Shown: one piece after another, positions 40,690-46,831 of the stretch
How the letters are laid out: every line of letters starts with the position of its first letter
Position numbering within the stretch: the stretch's first letter is position 1
Assembly (NCBI GenBank): GCA_014763545.1
Contig: JACXVD010000018.1
Location: 1 to 46,831 of the forward strand
Length of the DNA stretch: 46,831 nucleotides
DNA from: Sphingomonadales bacterium
Lineage (GTDB): Bacteria; Pseudomonadota; Alphaproteobacteria; Sphingomonadales; Sphingomonadaceae
Reading direction: 5' to 3'
Program-made: the position numbers and the translations under genes
Notes under the pieces: model-generated
The model's input: the letters and a program-made list of their open reading frames with translations, nothing else
What the model was told of the DNA's origin: nothing
The model's database searches: none

Positions 40690-41523
40690 ATGCACGGCGC
40701 GGACCTGCTCCACTGGGGTTTGACCATCGCCTTGATGCTGGCTGCCGGGTGCCTCGCGGGCTTTGCCGCCGGGCTGTTCGGCATCGGCGGCGGCTTCGTG
40801 GTGGTGCCCGCCTTGCTCGCCATGCTGCCGCTGTTGGGCGGATCGCCCGAAGCGGTGGCGCATGTTGCCATCGGCACCTCGCTCGCCACCATCGTCGTCA
40901 CCTCGCTGCGTTCGATGCAGGCGCATGCCCGGCGCGGCGCGGTCGATTTCGCGATGCTCAAAGGCTGGGCACCCTGGATCGTCGTCGGGGTCGGGGCAGG
41001 CGTGCTGCTGGCCTCGCGGATTTCGAGCCAGGGGCTGGTGCTGATCTTCGGTACCGGGGTGACGCTGATGGCGGTGCATTTCCTGTTCCCCGTGCTGTCC
41101 GGGAGGCACCTGCGCGACCAATTGCCGTCGGGTGTCGGGCGCGCCGCGATCGCAACCGGGCTGGGCACGTTCTCGTCGCTGCTCGGCATCGGGGGCGGTA
41201 CGATTACCACCATCGTGATGACGCTGTGCGGCAATTCGATCCATCGCTCGATCGGCACTTCGTCTGGGGTCGGGGTGATCATCGCCGTGCCGGGCATGAT
41301 CGGATTCATGGCGATCGGGCTGGGTTCGGCCGGGCTGCCCTATGGTTCGCTTGGCTATGTCAACCTGCCCGCGACGCTGGCGATCGTCGCCACCTCGGTG
41401 ATCACCGCCCCGTGGGGCGTGGCCGCCGCACACAAGCTCAGCCCTGCGCTGCTGACCCGCATTTTCGGAATCTACCTGCTCGTGATCGGCATCGTGATGA
41501 TCCGGCGCGGGATGGGAATGTAA
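40690..41523 (+). CDS. TauE/SafE-family membrane transporter
   Basis: A 277-residue integral membrane protein with about eight hydrophobic helices. The two halves carry the repeated motif seen in this family, GLFGIGGGFVVVPAL and LGIGGGTITTIVM. Members export sulfite, sulfoacetate or related anions; here the substrate is unknown. I chose ATG 40690 because the preceding extension in the same frame is polar and not conserved in character. The aminotransferase follows 37 bases later on the same strand. Confidence 0.88.
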   Translation: MHGADLLHWGLTIALMLAAGCLAGFAAGLFGIGGGFVVVPALLAMLPLLGGSPEAVAHVAIGTSLATIVVTSLRSMQAHARRGAVDFAMLKGWAPWIVVGVGAGVLLASRISSQGLVLIFGTGVTLMAVHFLFPVLSGRHLRDQLPSGVGRAAIATGLGTFSSLLGIGGGTITTIVMTLCGNSIHRSIGTSSGVGVIIAVPGMIGFMAIGLGSAGLPYGSLGYVNLPATLAIVATSVITAPWGVAAAHKLSPALLTRIFGIYLLVIGIVMIRRGMGM

Positions 41524-41560
41524 TGCCCGCCGCAAGGCGCTGCCCTGAAAGGAGACGACC

Positions 41561-42745
41561 ATGAATGATGCAATGATCGCGCCCGGCGCGGACCGCGTAG
41601 CCGGGCAGCAGGAAGACCTCGTCGCGCGCGGATATTCGCGGCGTCAGGCGGCGCGGATCGCCACGCTGTTTGCCGCCGGGGCAGTCGGCACCCGGCTCGT
41701 CCAGCCAGCCTTCGCCCAGCAATCGGCCAAGGCGGTGATCGGCGCGGTGCGCATCGGCTCGAACGAATGCTGGACCGGGCCGTTTCCCGAAGGCGTGGCG
41801 GCAGCGACCCGCAATGCGATCCTCGGCAATCGCTACGAGCCGGAGGACGACCACCAGAAACTGTTCGAAGCCGTTGCCGCAATCGACGGCGTGCCGCCCG
41901 AAAGCGTGCTGGCCTGGCCGGGATCGAGCGACCCACTCAGCCGCGCGGTGATTGCCTTCTGCTCGCCCGAACGCGCGCTGGTGACCGCGAACCCCAGTTA
42001 CGAACAGGGCTGGCGCACCGCGCAATGGGCCGGGGCCAAGCTGACCCGTATCCCGCTCAAATCCGATTACAGCCACGATGTGAAGGCGATGCTGGCGGCA
42101 GAGCCCGATGCCGGGCTGTTCTATATCTGCACGCCCAACAACCCGACCGGCACGACCACGCCGCTGGACGATGTGAAATGGCTGCTGGCCAACAAGGCGA
42201 AACATTCGGTGGTGGTGGTGGACGAAGCCTATATCCACTGGACCGACCGGCCGAGTGCCGCGCAGCTCGCCGCTTCGCGCGACGACGTGCTGGTGCTGCG
42301 GACCTTTTCCAAACTGTTCGGCATGGCCGGCATGCGCCTGGGCCTGACCATCGGCAGCAAGCCGCTGTATGACAGGATGATGCGTTATGACGGTGGCCAG
42401 GTGACCTACATGCTGCCGATGACGGCGGTCGCCTGCGGCACCGCCTGCCTGACGCTGGAGGACAAGATTGCCGCCCGCAAGGCGCAGATGATCGCCGTGC
42501 GCGAGGAAACGCTGGCCCATGTCGCCAAGCGCGGCCTCGCCTATATCCCGTCGGAAGCCAATATGTTCATGCTCGACTGGGGCGCGGGCAAGGACCCGAA
42601 GGCGATGCAGGCCGCGATGCTCGAACAGGGCGTGCAGATCGGGCGGTCGTGGGAGTTCTACCCGACGATGAGCCGCGTGACCGTGGGGTCGGGCGAAGAC
42701 ATGCAGAAATTCCGCCTCGCGCTCGACAAGGTGCTGATGGGGTGA
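41561..42745 (+). CDS. Class I/II aminotransferase, HisC-like, with Tat-type signal
   Basis: A 394-residue fold-type I PLP enzyme. The PLP lysine is K251 in RTFSKLFGMAGMRLG; CTPNNPTG (190-197) and DEAY (221-224) complete the cofactor site. It resembles histidinol-phosphate aminotransferases in order of motifs. Unusually, residues 26-52 read SRRQAARIATLFAAGAVG and then QPAFAQ: a twin-arginine, a hydrophobic stretch and an AFA-Q cleavage site. Export is therefore likely, and a biosynthetic HisC role unlikely. AAAGGAGA lies upstream of the ATG. The substrate is unknown. Confidence 0.85.
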   Translation: MNDAMIAPGADRVAGQQEDLVARGYSRRQAARIATLFAAGAVGTRLVQPAFAQQSAKAVIGAVRIGSNECWTGPFPEGVAAATRNAILGNRYEPEDDHQKLFEAVAAIDGVPPESVLAWPGSSDPLSRAVIAFCSPERALVTANPSYEQGWRTAQWAGAKLTRIPLKSDYSHDVKAMLAAEPDAGLFYICTPNNPTGTTTPLDDVKWLLANKAKHSVVVVDEAYIHWTDRPSAAQLAASRDDVLVLRTFSKLFGMAGMRLGLTIGSKPLYDRMMRYDGGQVTYMLPMTAVACGTACLTLEDKIAARKAQMIAVREETLAHVAKRGLAYIPSEANMFMLDWGAGKDPKAMQAAMLEQGVQIGRSWEFYPTMSRVTVGSGEDMQKFRLALDKVLMG

Positions 42746-42846
42746 CGCGCACCGGGGCCGCTGGCGTGCGGGAGCGTGCCGCCGATTTCGCTGTCCTACA
42801 GCGCCCGGCCTGTGGCAGCCGGAATGGATGCCGTTTCGCCCCGCCA

Positions 42847-42895
42847 GCCCCGTTCCGCCAGCGATTTGCGCCGGGCGTCACGGGGCCGCTTTTTT
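42847..42895 (+). terminator. Possible terminator after the aminotransferase
   Basis: GCCCCG (42847-42852) can pair with CGGGGC (42881-42886) across a 28-base interior, followed by CGC and a six-T run (42890-42895). The T-run supports an intrinsic terminator; the long loop weakens it. The rest of 42746-42995 shows no gene. Confidence 0.4.
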
Positions 42896-42995
42896 CGCCC
42901 CAGGACAGTGTAACATGCGGTCCATGTCTCGCCGCGAAGCGGGCGGAGACGGGGCAGGGCGCGGGGAATCGCGTGGGGCAGGGCGTGGGCGCGAA

Positions 42996-43535
42996 TCAAG
43001 CGTCCTGCGACTTCATCCTGCCGGCAAAGCCCTTGCGCAGCTTGGCCAGCTTGGGCGGGATCACGGCCAGGCAGTAGGGGTTCCGCTGGCCTTCGCCATC
43101 CCAATACTCCTGGTGGTAATCCTCCGCCGGGTACCAGGTCGCCGGGCCTTCGACGGTGGTCACCGCCGTGCCGTCGTGTTCCGCGTTCCAGCGCGCAATG
43201 GCGGCTTCGGCATCTTCGCGGGTCAACTCGTCGGTGACGAAGATGGCGCTGCGATACTGGGTGCCGATGTCGTTGCCCTGCCGGTTGAGCTGGGTCGGGT
43301 CATGCGTGCCCATGAACACGTCGAGCAGGTCGCCGAGCGCCAGCACTGCGGGATCGTAGGTCACGCGGATCGCCTCGGCATGGCCGGTCGCGCCGCTGCA
43401 TACCTGCTTGTAGGTCGGGTCGGCCACGCTGCCGCCGATATAGCCGCTTTCGACCTCGCTCACTCCCGCCAGCTGGCGGAACACCGCTTCGGTGCACCAG
43501 AAACACCCGCCTGCCACGATCGCCTGCTTGCTCAT
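42996..43535 (-). CDS. msrA: Peptide-methionine (S)-S-oxide reductase MsrA
   Basis: The 179-residue enzyme reduces the S isomer of methionine sulfoxide. The nucleophile is C11 in GGCFWCTE; ESGYIGG, GHAEAIRVTYDP and EDYHQEYW are further family signatures. ATG 43535 has AAGGAG upstream, so the longer frame to 43583 is rejected. Cytoplasmic, no signal. It works in parallel with MsrB at 25877 but is not linked to it. Confidence 0.95.
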   Translation of the reverse strand: MSKQAIVAGGCFWCTEAVFRQLAGVSEVESGYIGGSVADPTYKQVCSGATGHAEAIRVTYDPAVLALGDLLDVFMGTHDPTQLNRQGNDIGTQYRSAIFVTDELTREDAEAAIARWNAEHDGTAVTTVEGPATWYPAEDYHQEYWDGEGQRNPYCLAVIPPKLAKLRKGFAGRMKSQDA

Positions 43536-43659
43536 GCTCGTCTCCTTCGCGCCAGATGTAGGAAGCGCGACGGCGCTTGTCACCGGCAGGCCCGTCAGCC
43601 GCGGTTCAGGCGCAGGCGGACAGGGATGTGTGACATTGTATCATGGAGAGGATTTGCCA

Positions 43660-44400
43660 ATGATTCGCGTCCCTTACCTGCCCGTAATGGCCCTGCCGCT
43701 GGTGCTCGCGGCGTGTGGCGATGCGCCCTACGATCCGCGCGGGGTCGATCGCGGAGAGACGCTTCTGTCGGTCAGCGCGGTTGGCGAGGCCGATACCACG
43801 CCGGACGAGGCGCGCTTCACCGCCGGGGTCCAGAACTGGGCGTCCACCGCCCGTGCTGCGAGCGACAAGACGCGGCAGGATATCGAGAAGATCGTCGCCG
43901 CGCTCAAGGCGACGGGGGTTGCCGAAAAGGATATCCAGACCAGCACGATCGGCGTGCAACGGATCGAGTGGGGCGACCGCAAGGGCCAGTTCCAGGCGAG
44001 CAACACCGTCACCGTGCGGGTGCGCGATGTGGCCAAGGCCGGCGCGGCGGTAACCGCCGTGACCGAGGTTGGCGCCAATGTCGTCAGCGGGCCGGATTTG
44101 CGCATGTCCGACCCGGAAAAGGCGATCAACAGCGCCTATGGCAACGCCTACCAGGCGGCGCGCGCGCGGGCGCAGGCCTATGCCGATGCGGCGGATATGA
44201 AAATCGCGCGCGTGCTGACCATCCGCGACGCGGGGGGATCGCAGGGCAATCGCTATGTCCCGCCAGCGCCGGTCGCGCCGCCCCCGCCACCGATCGCGAT
44301 GGCGGTGGCCGAGCAGGCCAGCAATGCGGCCATGATCATGCCCGGCCAGACCACCAGCAGCGTGGCGGTGCAGGTGGACTTCGCGCTTGTGCCCCGATGA
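43660..44400 (+). CDS. SIMPL-domain (DUF541) lipoprotein
   Basis: A 246-residue protein with a lipoprotein signal (ALPLVLAACGD, lipobox cysteine C19), so it is probably anchored in the envelope. The mature part has the SIMPL/DUF541 pattern: SVSAVGEADTTPDEARFTAGV, KDIQTSTIGVQRI and AYQAARARAQAYADAADMKI. A Pro-rich stretch (PPAPVAPPPPP) comes near the end. Function of the family is poorly known, with oxidative-stress links in some species. ATG 43660 has GGAGAGG about eight bases upstream. Confidence 0.87.
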   Translation: MIRVPYLPVMALPLVLAACGDAPYDPRGVDRGETLLSVSAVGEADTTPDEARFTAGVQNWASTARAASDKTRQDIEKIVAALKATGVAEKDIQTSTIGVQRIEWGDRKGQFQASNTVTVRVRDVAKAGAAVTAVTEVGANVVSGPDLRMSDPEKAINSAYGNAYQAARARAQAYADAADMKIARVLTIRDAGGSQGNRYVPPAPVAPPPPPIAMAVAEQASNAAMIMPGQTTSSVAVQVDFALVPR

Positions 44401-44421
44401 TCGGCTGAGTAACCCGCTGCC

Positions 44422-45285
44422 ATGACCACGCTGACCGTCGCCGCCCTGCAGCTCGCCCTCGGCTCGCCCGACGAGGCGGAGAATATTGCCGCAGTATCCG
44501 CGCTGGTGGAGGATGCCGTCGCCAGGGGCGCGCAGGTGGTGCTTCCGCCCGAGCTGTTCTCCGGCCCCTATTTCTGCAAGGTCGAGGACGAGGCGCTGTT
44601 CGCGCTCGCGCGGCCGACGATGGAGCATCCTTCGGTCGTCGCGATGCGCAAGTTGGCGAAGCAGCTCGGCGTGGCGATCCCGACCAGCTTCTTCGAGCGC
44701 GACGGGCATCATTACTACAATACGCTGGCGATGATCGGGCCCGATGGCGACGTGATGGGCACCTATCGCAAGAGCCACATCCCCGACGGGCCGGGGTATG
44801 AGGAGAAATACTACTTCCGCCCCGGGAATGACGGATTCAAGGTGTGGGATGTCTTCGGAACCCGCATCGGCGTCGGCATCTGCTGGGACCAGTGGTATCC
44901 CGAATGCGCCCGCGCGATGGCGCTGATGGGGGCGGAGGTGCTGTTCTATCCCACCGCGATCGGCTCCGAACCATATGACGCCGGTCTCGATACCAGCCGC
45001 ATGTGGCGGCGCGCGATGCTGGGCCATGCGGTGAGCAATTGCATGCCGGTGGTGGCAGCCAACCGCATCGGTGCGGAGGCCGAAACGGGCAGCGCGCAGG
45101 CATTCTACGGCCACAGCTTCATCACCGACGAATGGGGCGACTACCTCGCCGAATTCGGCAAGGACGAAAGCGGCGTGCTGGTCGCGACGCTCGACCTCGC
45201 CCGTGCCGCGATGCACCGGGCAGGGATGGGCTTCTTCCGCGATCGGCGCCCGCAGCTTTACGGGCGGCTGGTCGAGGATATCTGA
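44422..45285 (+). CDS. aguB: N-carbamoylputrescine amidase
   Basis: A 287-residue nitrilase-superfamily hydrolase. The Glu-Lys-Cys triad is E44 (LPPELFSGP), K117 (YRKSHIPDGPGYEEKYYF) and C154 (GICWDQWYPE). The RKSHIPDGPGYEEKYYF segment is typical of AguB, which splits N-carbamoylputrescine to putrescine, CO2 and ammonia. The agmatine deiminase that usually supplies the substrate is not in this window. It is 21 bases after the SIMPL gene and three bases before folK. Confidence 0.92.
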   Translation: MTTLTVAALQLALGSPDEAENIAAVSALVEDAVARGAQVVLPPELFSGPYFCKVEDEALFALARPTMEHPSVVAMRKLAKQLGVAIPTSFFERDGHHYYNTLAMIGPDGDVMGTYRKSHIPDGPGYEEKYYFRPGNDGFKVWDVFGTRIGVGICWDQWYPECARAMALMGAEVLFYPTAIGSEPYDAGLDTSRMWRRAMLGHAVSNCMPVVAANRIGAEAETGSAQAFYGHSFITDEWGDYLAEFGKDESGVLVATLDLARAAMHRAGMGFFRDRRPQLYGRLVEDI

Positions 45286-45288
45286 AGC

Positions 45289-45822
45289 TTGGCTGCGCCC
45301 GACCAGCTCCGCCATACATACCTGCTGGCGCTGGGATCGAACGTGCCGCACCACCGCCACGGTCGCCCGCACCAAGTGCTCGATGCCGCGATCGCCGCGT
45401 TGCGCGACGAAGGGCTGGCGATAGAGGCGGTCGCCCCGGCCATCGCCAGCCTGCCGCTCGGCCCGTCGCGGCGCAGCTATGCCAACGGCGCGGCCCTGGT
45501 GGCGAGCGGGCTGGAGCCGCCGGCGATGCTCGCCCTGCTCAAGCGGATCGAGCGCCGCTTCGGCCGGCGACGCGGCGGTCAGCGCTGGGGCAGCCGCGTG
45601 CTCGACCTCGACATCGTCTTGTGGAGCGGCGGCAGCTTCGCCGCGCGCAATCTGCTCATCCCGCATCCGGCCTTGCGGCAGCGCAGCTTCGTGCTCGGCC
45701 CGGCGCAGGCGATCGTCCCGCGCTGGCGCGACCCGGTCAGCGGGCTGACGATGCGCCAGTTGCACTCGCGCTTGACCCGCCGGGGGAGGCTCCCTAAGCG
45801 GGCGCCTTGGTCGGGCCCGTAG
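45289..45822 (+). CDS. folK: 2-amino-4-hydroxy-6-hydroxymethyldihydropteridine diphosphokinase FolK
   Basis: A 177-residue pyrophosphokinase of folate synthesis. YLLALGSNVP begins the fold, and RRGGQRWGSRVLDLDIVLW matches the family's RWGPRxLDLDIL signature; IPHPALRQRSFVLGP follows. No ATG is available before the conserved start, so TTG 45289 is the likely start codon. The stop TAG (45820-45822) lies inside the following tRNA gene, a ten-base overlap. It is coupled to aguB by a three-base gap. Confidence 0.9.
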   Translation: MAAPDQLRHTYLLALGSNVPHHRHGRPHQVLDAAIAALRDEGLAIEAVAPAIASLPLGPSRRSYANGAALVASGLEPPAMLALLKRIERRFGRRRGGQRWGSRVLDLDIVLWSGGSFAARNLLIPHPALRQRSFVLGPAQAIVPRWRDPVSGLTMRQLHSRLTRRGRLPKRAPWSGP

Positions 45823-45888
45823 CTCAGTAGGTAGAGCAGCTGACTTTTAATCAGCGGGTCACAGGTTCGAATCCTGTCGGGCTCACCA
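45813..45888 (+). tRNA. tRNA-Lys (anticodon UUU), CCA encoded
   Basis: A complete cloverleaf: acceptor GGGCCCG/CGGGCTC, D-arm GCTC...GAGC, anticodon stem GCTGA/TCAGC around CTTTTAA with anticodon TTT (45846-45848), T-arm ACAGG-TTCGAAT-CCTGT, then A and encoded CCA. Sequence just downstream looks like an integrated element, so its 3' end may be an attachment site. Confidence 0.97.
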
Positions 45889-46237
45889 AGCGCCCCGGGA
45901 AGCGGAGCGGGGCTGATGACGCGCTCGGTTCCGCGCACCGTTCCGGCGCACTCCCGCGGGCGCGGCGTTTGATGTGGGGCCCCGCACGCACTCTGCCTTC
46001 GGCGGTCATGGCTCCAGATGCAGGCCTGGAAAGCCGACAGACCCCGGCTTGCCGCCTGCACGGGCATGGTAGCGACCACCGCCTCCATCAGGGTGCGGTT
46101 TCCTGTTTTCGCTATCTCGCTGGCCGCTCGCGCGACTTCGAGCATAGGCCAGGGAGAGTGAGAGGGTGGCGGGCTTCGCCGTGACGGGATGAGGGTCAGG
46201 AGAGAGGCTCCCGGCCGCCCGTCATGGAGGTTTTCCC
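45889..46237. other. Element-like leader between tRNA-Lys and the DUF932/RHS gene
   Basis: No gene is supported over these 349 bases. A 6-bp stem (GCCCCG 45892-45897, CGGGGC 45908-45913) just after the tRNA may be a weak terminator. The last 90 or so bases (GGGAGAGTGAGAGGGTGGCG onward to GGAGG before 46238) look to me like the leader that precedes DUF932-type genes on sphingomonad and rhizobial plasmids and islands. That is recollection, not a search. Confidence 0.5.
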
Positions 46238-46831
46238 ATGAACATGCAGGTTCTCGACACCCGCCGCGATGCGAGCGGCGGCTACAAGGTCGATGTCTCG
46301 CGCGGCTCTCACAATGGCCGCGTCGCTTCGGAATGGTTCTCGCGACCTGACGATCAGCGCTATCTCTCGCTGGACGATCTGGCGCGCTCGGTCCGCGGTC
46401 GGTCGGAACGCAGCCGCACACGTATCATCGAAAGCGCGCTGATCCATGTCGAGGCCAACCACCGCAGCCGCGCGGGCGAGACGTTCACCTTCGCCTATGA
46501 CAATCTCGGGCGGGTGACCAGCAAGGAGGTGCCAACGCGCAGCGGGCTGTCCACGACCCATACGCGCGATGTCTATTACGGCTACGATCTGTTCGGCGCG
46601 CTGACCTATGCGCGATTCGACAGCACCGCAGGCGAAGGCCTCAACTTGACCTATAATGCACTGGGCCAGCTGACCTCATCGACCCAGTCGCTCGATGGCA
46701 TCACCCGGACCTTGGGTTACCAATATGATGCCGCGGGCCGCCGCACACGGATCACCTTCCCGGATGCCGCCTATTGGCAGTACCAGTATGACAAGCTTGG
46801 GCGGTTCACCAACCTCAAGGATCAACTGAAC
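46238..46831 (+). CDS. Chimeric gene: DUF932-type N-terminus joined in frame to RHS/YD repeats (partial)
   Basis: An open frame of 198 codons runs off the right edge with no stop. Residues 1 to about 75 (MNMQVLDTRRDASGGYKVDV onward, WFSRPDDQRYLSLDDL, ERSRTRIIESALIHVEA) match the start of DUF932 proteins of mobile elements as I remember them. From about residue 80 the sequence becomes YD repeats: FAYDNLGRVT, YGYDLFGALTYARF, LTYNALGQLTSS, YQYDAAGRRTRITFPD, YQYDKLGRFTN. RHS/YD proteins are usually large, exported toxin or surface proteins, and their repeats form a shell. No signal peptide is visible here. The junction is near 46455-46480. GGAGG lies seven bases before the ATG. This may be a recombination product, a broken gene, or an assembly artefact. 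Confidence 0.75.
   Translation, partial: MNMQVLDTRRDASGGYKVDVSRGSHNGRVASEWFSRPDDQRYLSLDDLARSVRGRSERSRTRIIESALIHVEANHRSRAGETFTFAYDNLGRVTSKEVPTRSGLSTTHTRDVYYGYDLFGALTYARFDSTAGEGLNLTYNALGQLTSSTQSLDGITRTLGYQYDAAGRRTRITFPDAAYWQYQYDKLGRFTNLKDQLN

Noticed and set aside
43606-45765. 719-codon minus-strand frame opposite the SIMPL, aguB and folK genes
   Set aside because: It spans three convincing genes on the other strand and has no domain signature.
46224-46241. Five-residue leader peptide MEVFP overlapping the chimeric gene start as ATGA
   Set aside because: Its ATG overlaps the GGAGG ribosome site itself and no separate ribosome site precedes it; probably coincidence.
45579-46421. Minus-strand frame containing RIRTCDPLIKSQLLYLLSYG
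   Set aside because: That string is the well-known spurious antisense translation of a tRNA-Lys gene, here 45813-45888. The frame also runs through folK.

Overview
The window is a high-GC chromosomal segment of an alphaproteobacterium, most likely a sphingomonad (Sphingomonadaceae or Erythrobacteraceae). This is inferred from gene content: a close match to 5-carboxyvanillate decarboxylase LigW, a lignostilbene-type dioxygenase, LigD-like dehydrogenases, the alphaproteobacterial FtsZ-binding protein FzlA, a DUF1674 protein, glutathione-dependent formaldehyde oxidation, and many ATGA/GTGA stop-start overlaps.

Layout. (1) 60-9711, minus strand: an 11-gene operon that covers the whole glutathione route from formaldehyde to CO2. 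The order is frmA, two VOC proteins, a ProX-like deacylase, fghA, fdsG, fdsB, mobA, fdsA, fdsD, fdhD. (2) 9783-24655: an aromatic catabolic region. It holds a MarR regulator with an AAHS-type transporter; a divergent carotenoid/lignostilbene oxygenase coupled to a DUF3237 protein; an operon of aldehyde dehydrogenase, LigW, MFS and a benzoylformate-decarboxylase-like enzyme; an NTF2-fold protein; another MFS; and two LigD-like SDRs. (3) 24709-45822: mostly housekeeping genes (FzlA, MsrB, PBP1A, DegP, HflKC, Mrp, ferrochelatase, P450, RsmB, TauE/SafE, an exported aminotransferase, MsrA, SIMPL, AguB, FolK), with an orphan molybdenum hydroxylase. (4) 45813-46831: a tRNA-Lys(UUU), followed by what looks like mobile-element DNA and an open gene in which the start of a DUF932-type gene runs in frame into RHS/YD repeats.

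Main discovery candidate. One 19-bp imperfect palindrome, best copy TTGTAAGTGTTGCTTACAA, occurs in four promoter regions: upstream of frmA (9747-9765), between marR and the dioxygenase (11745-11763), upstream of the NTF2-fold gene (21203-21221), and between the MFS gene and the SDR pair (22743-22761). I infer that the MarR protein co-regulates lignin-biaryl cleavage with formaldehyde oxidation. This fits chemistry in which an LdpA/LsdE-like NTF2-fold lyase removes the gamma carbon of a diarylpropane as formaldehyde to give a stilbene. The dioxygenase would cleave the stilbene to aromatic aldehydes, and the C1 operon would burn the formaldehyde to CO2 and NADH. The operator copies are seen directly; the regulator-operator pairing and the substrates are inference.

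All coordinates and motif positions were read by eye. No database search or structure prediction was run.
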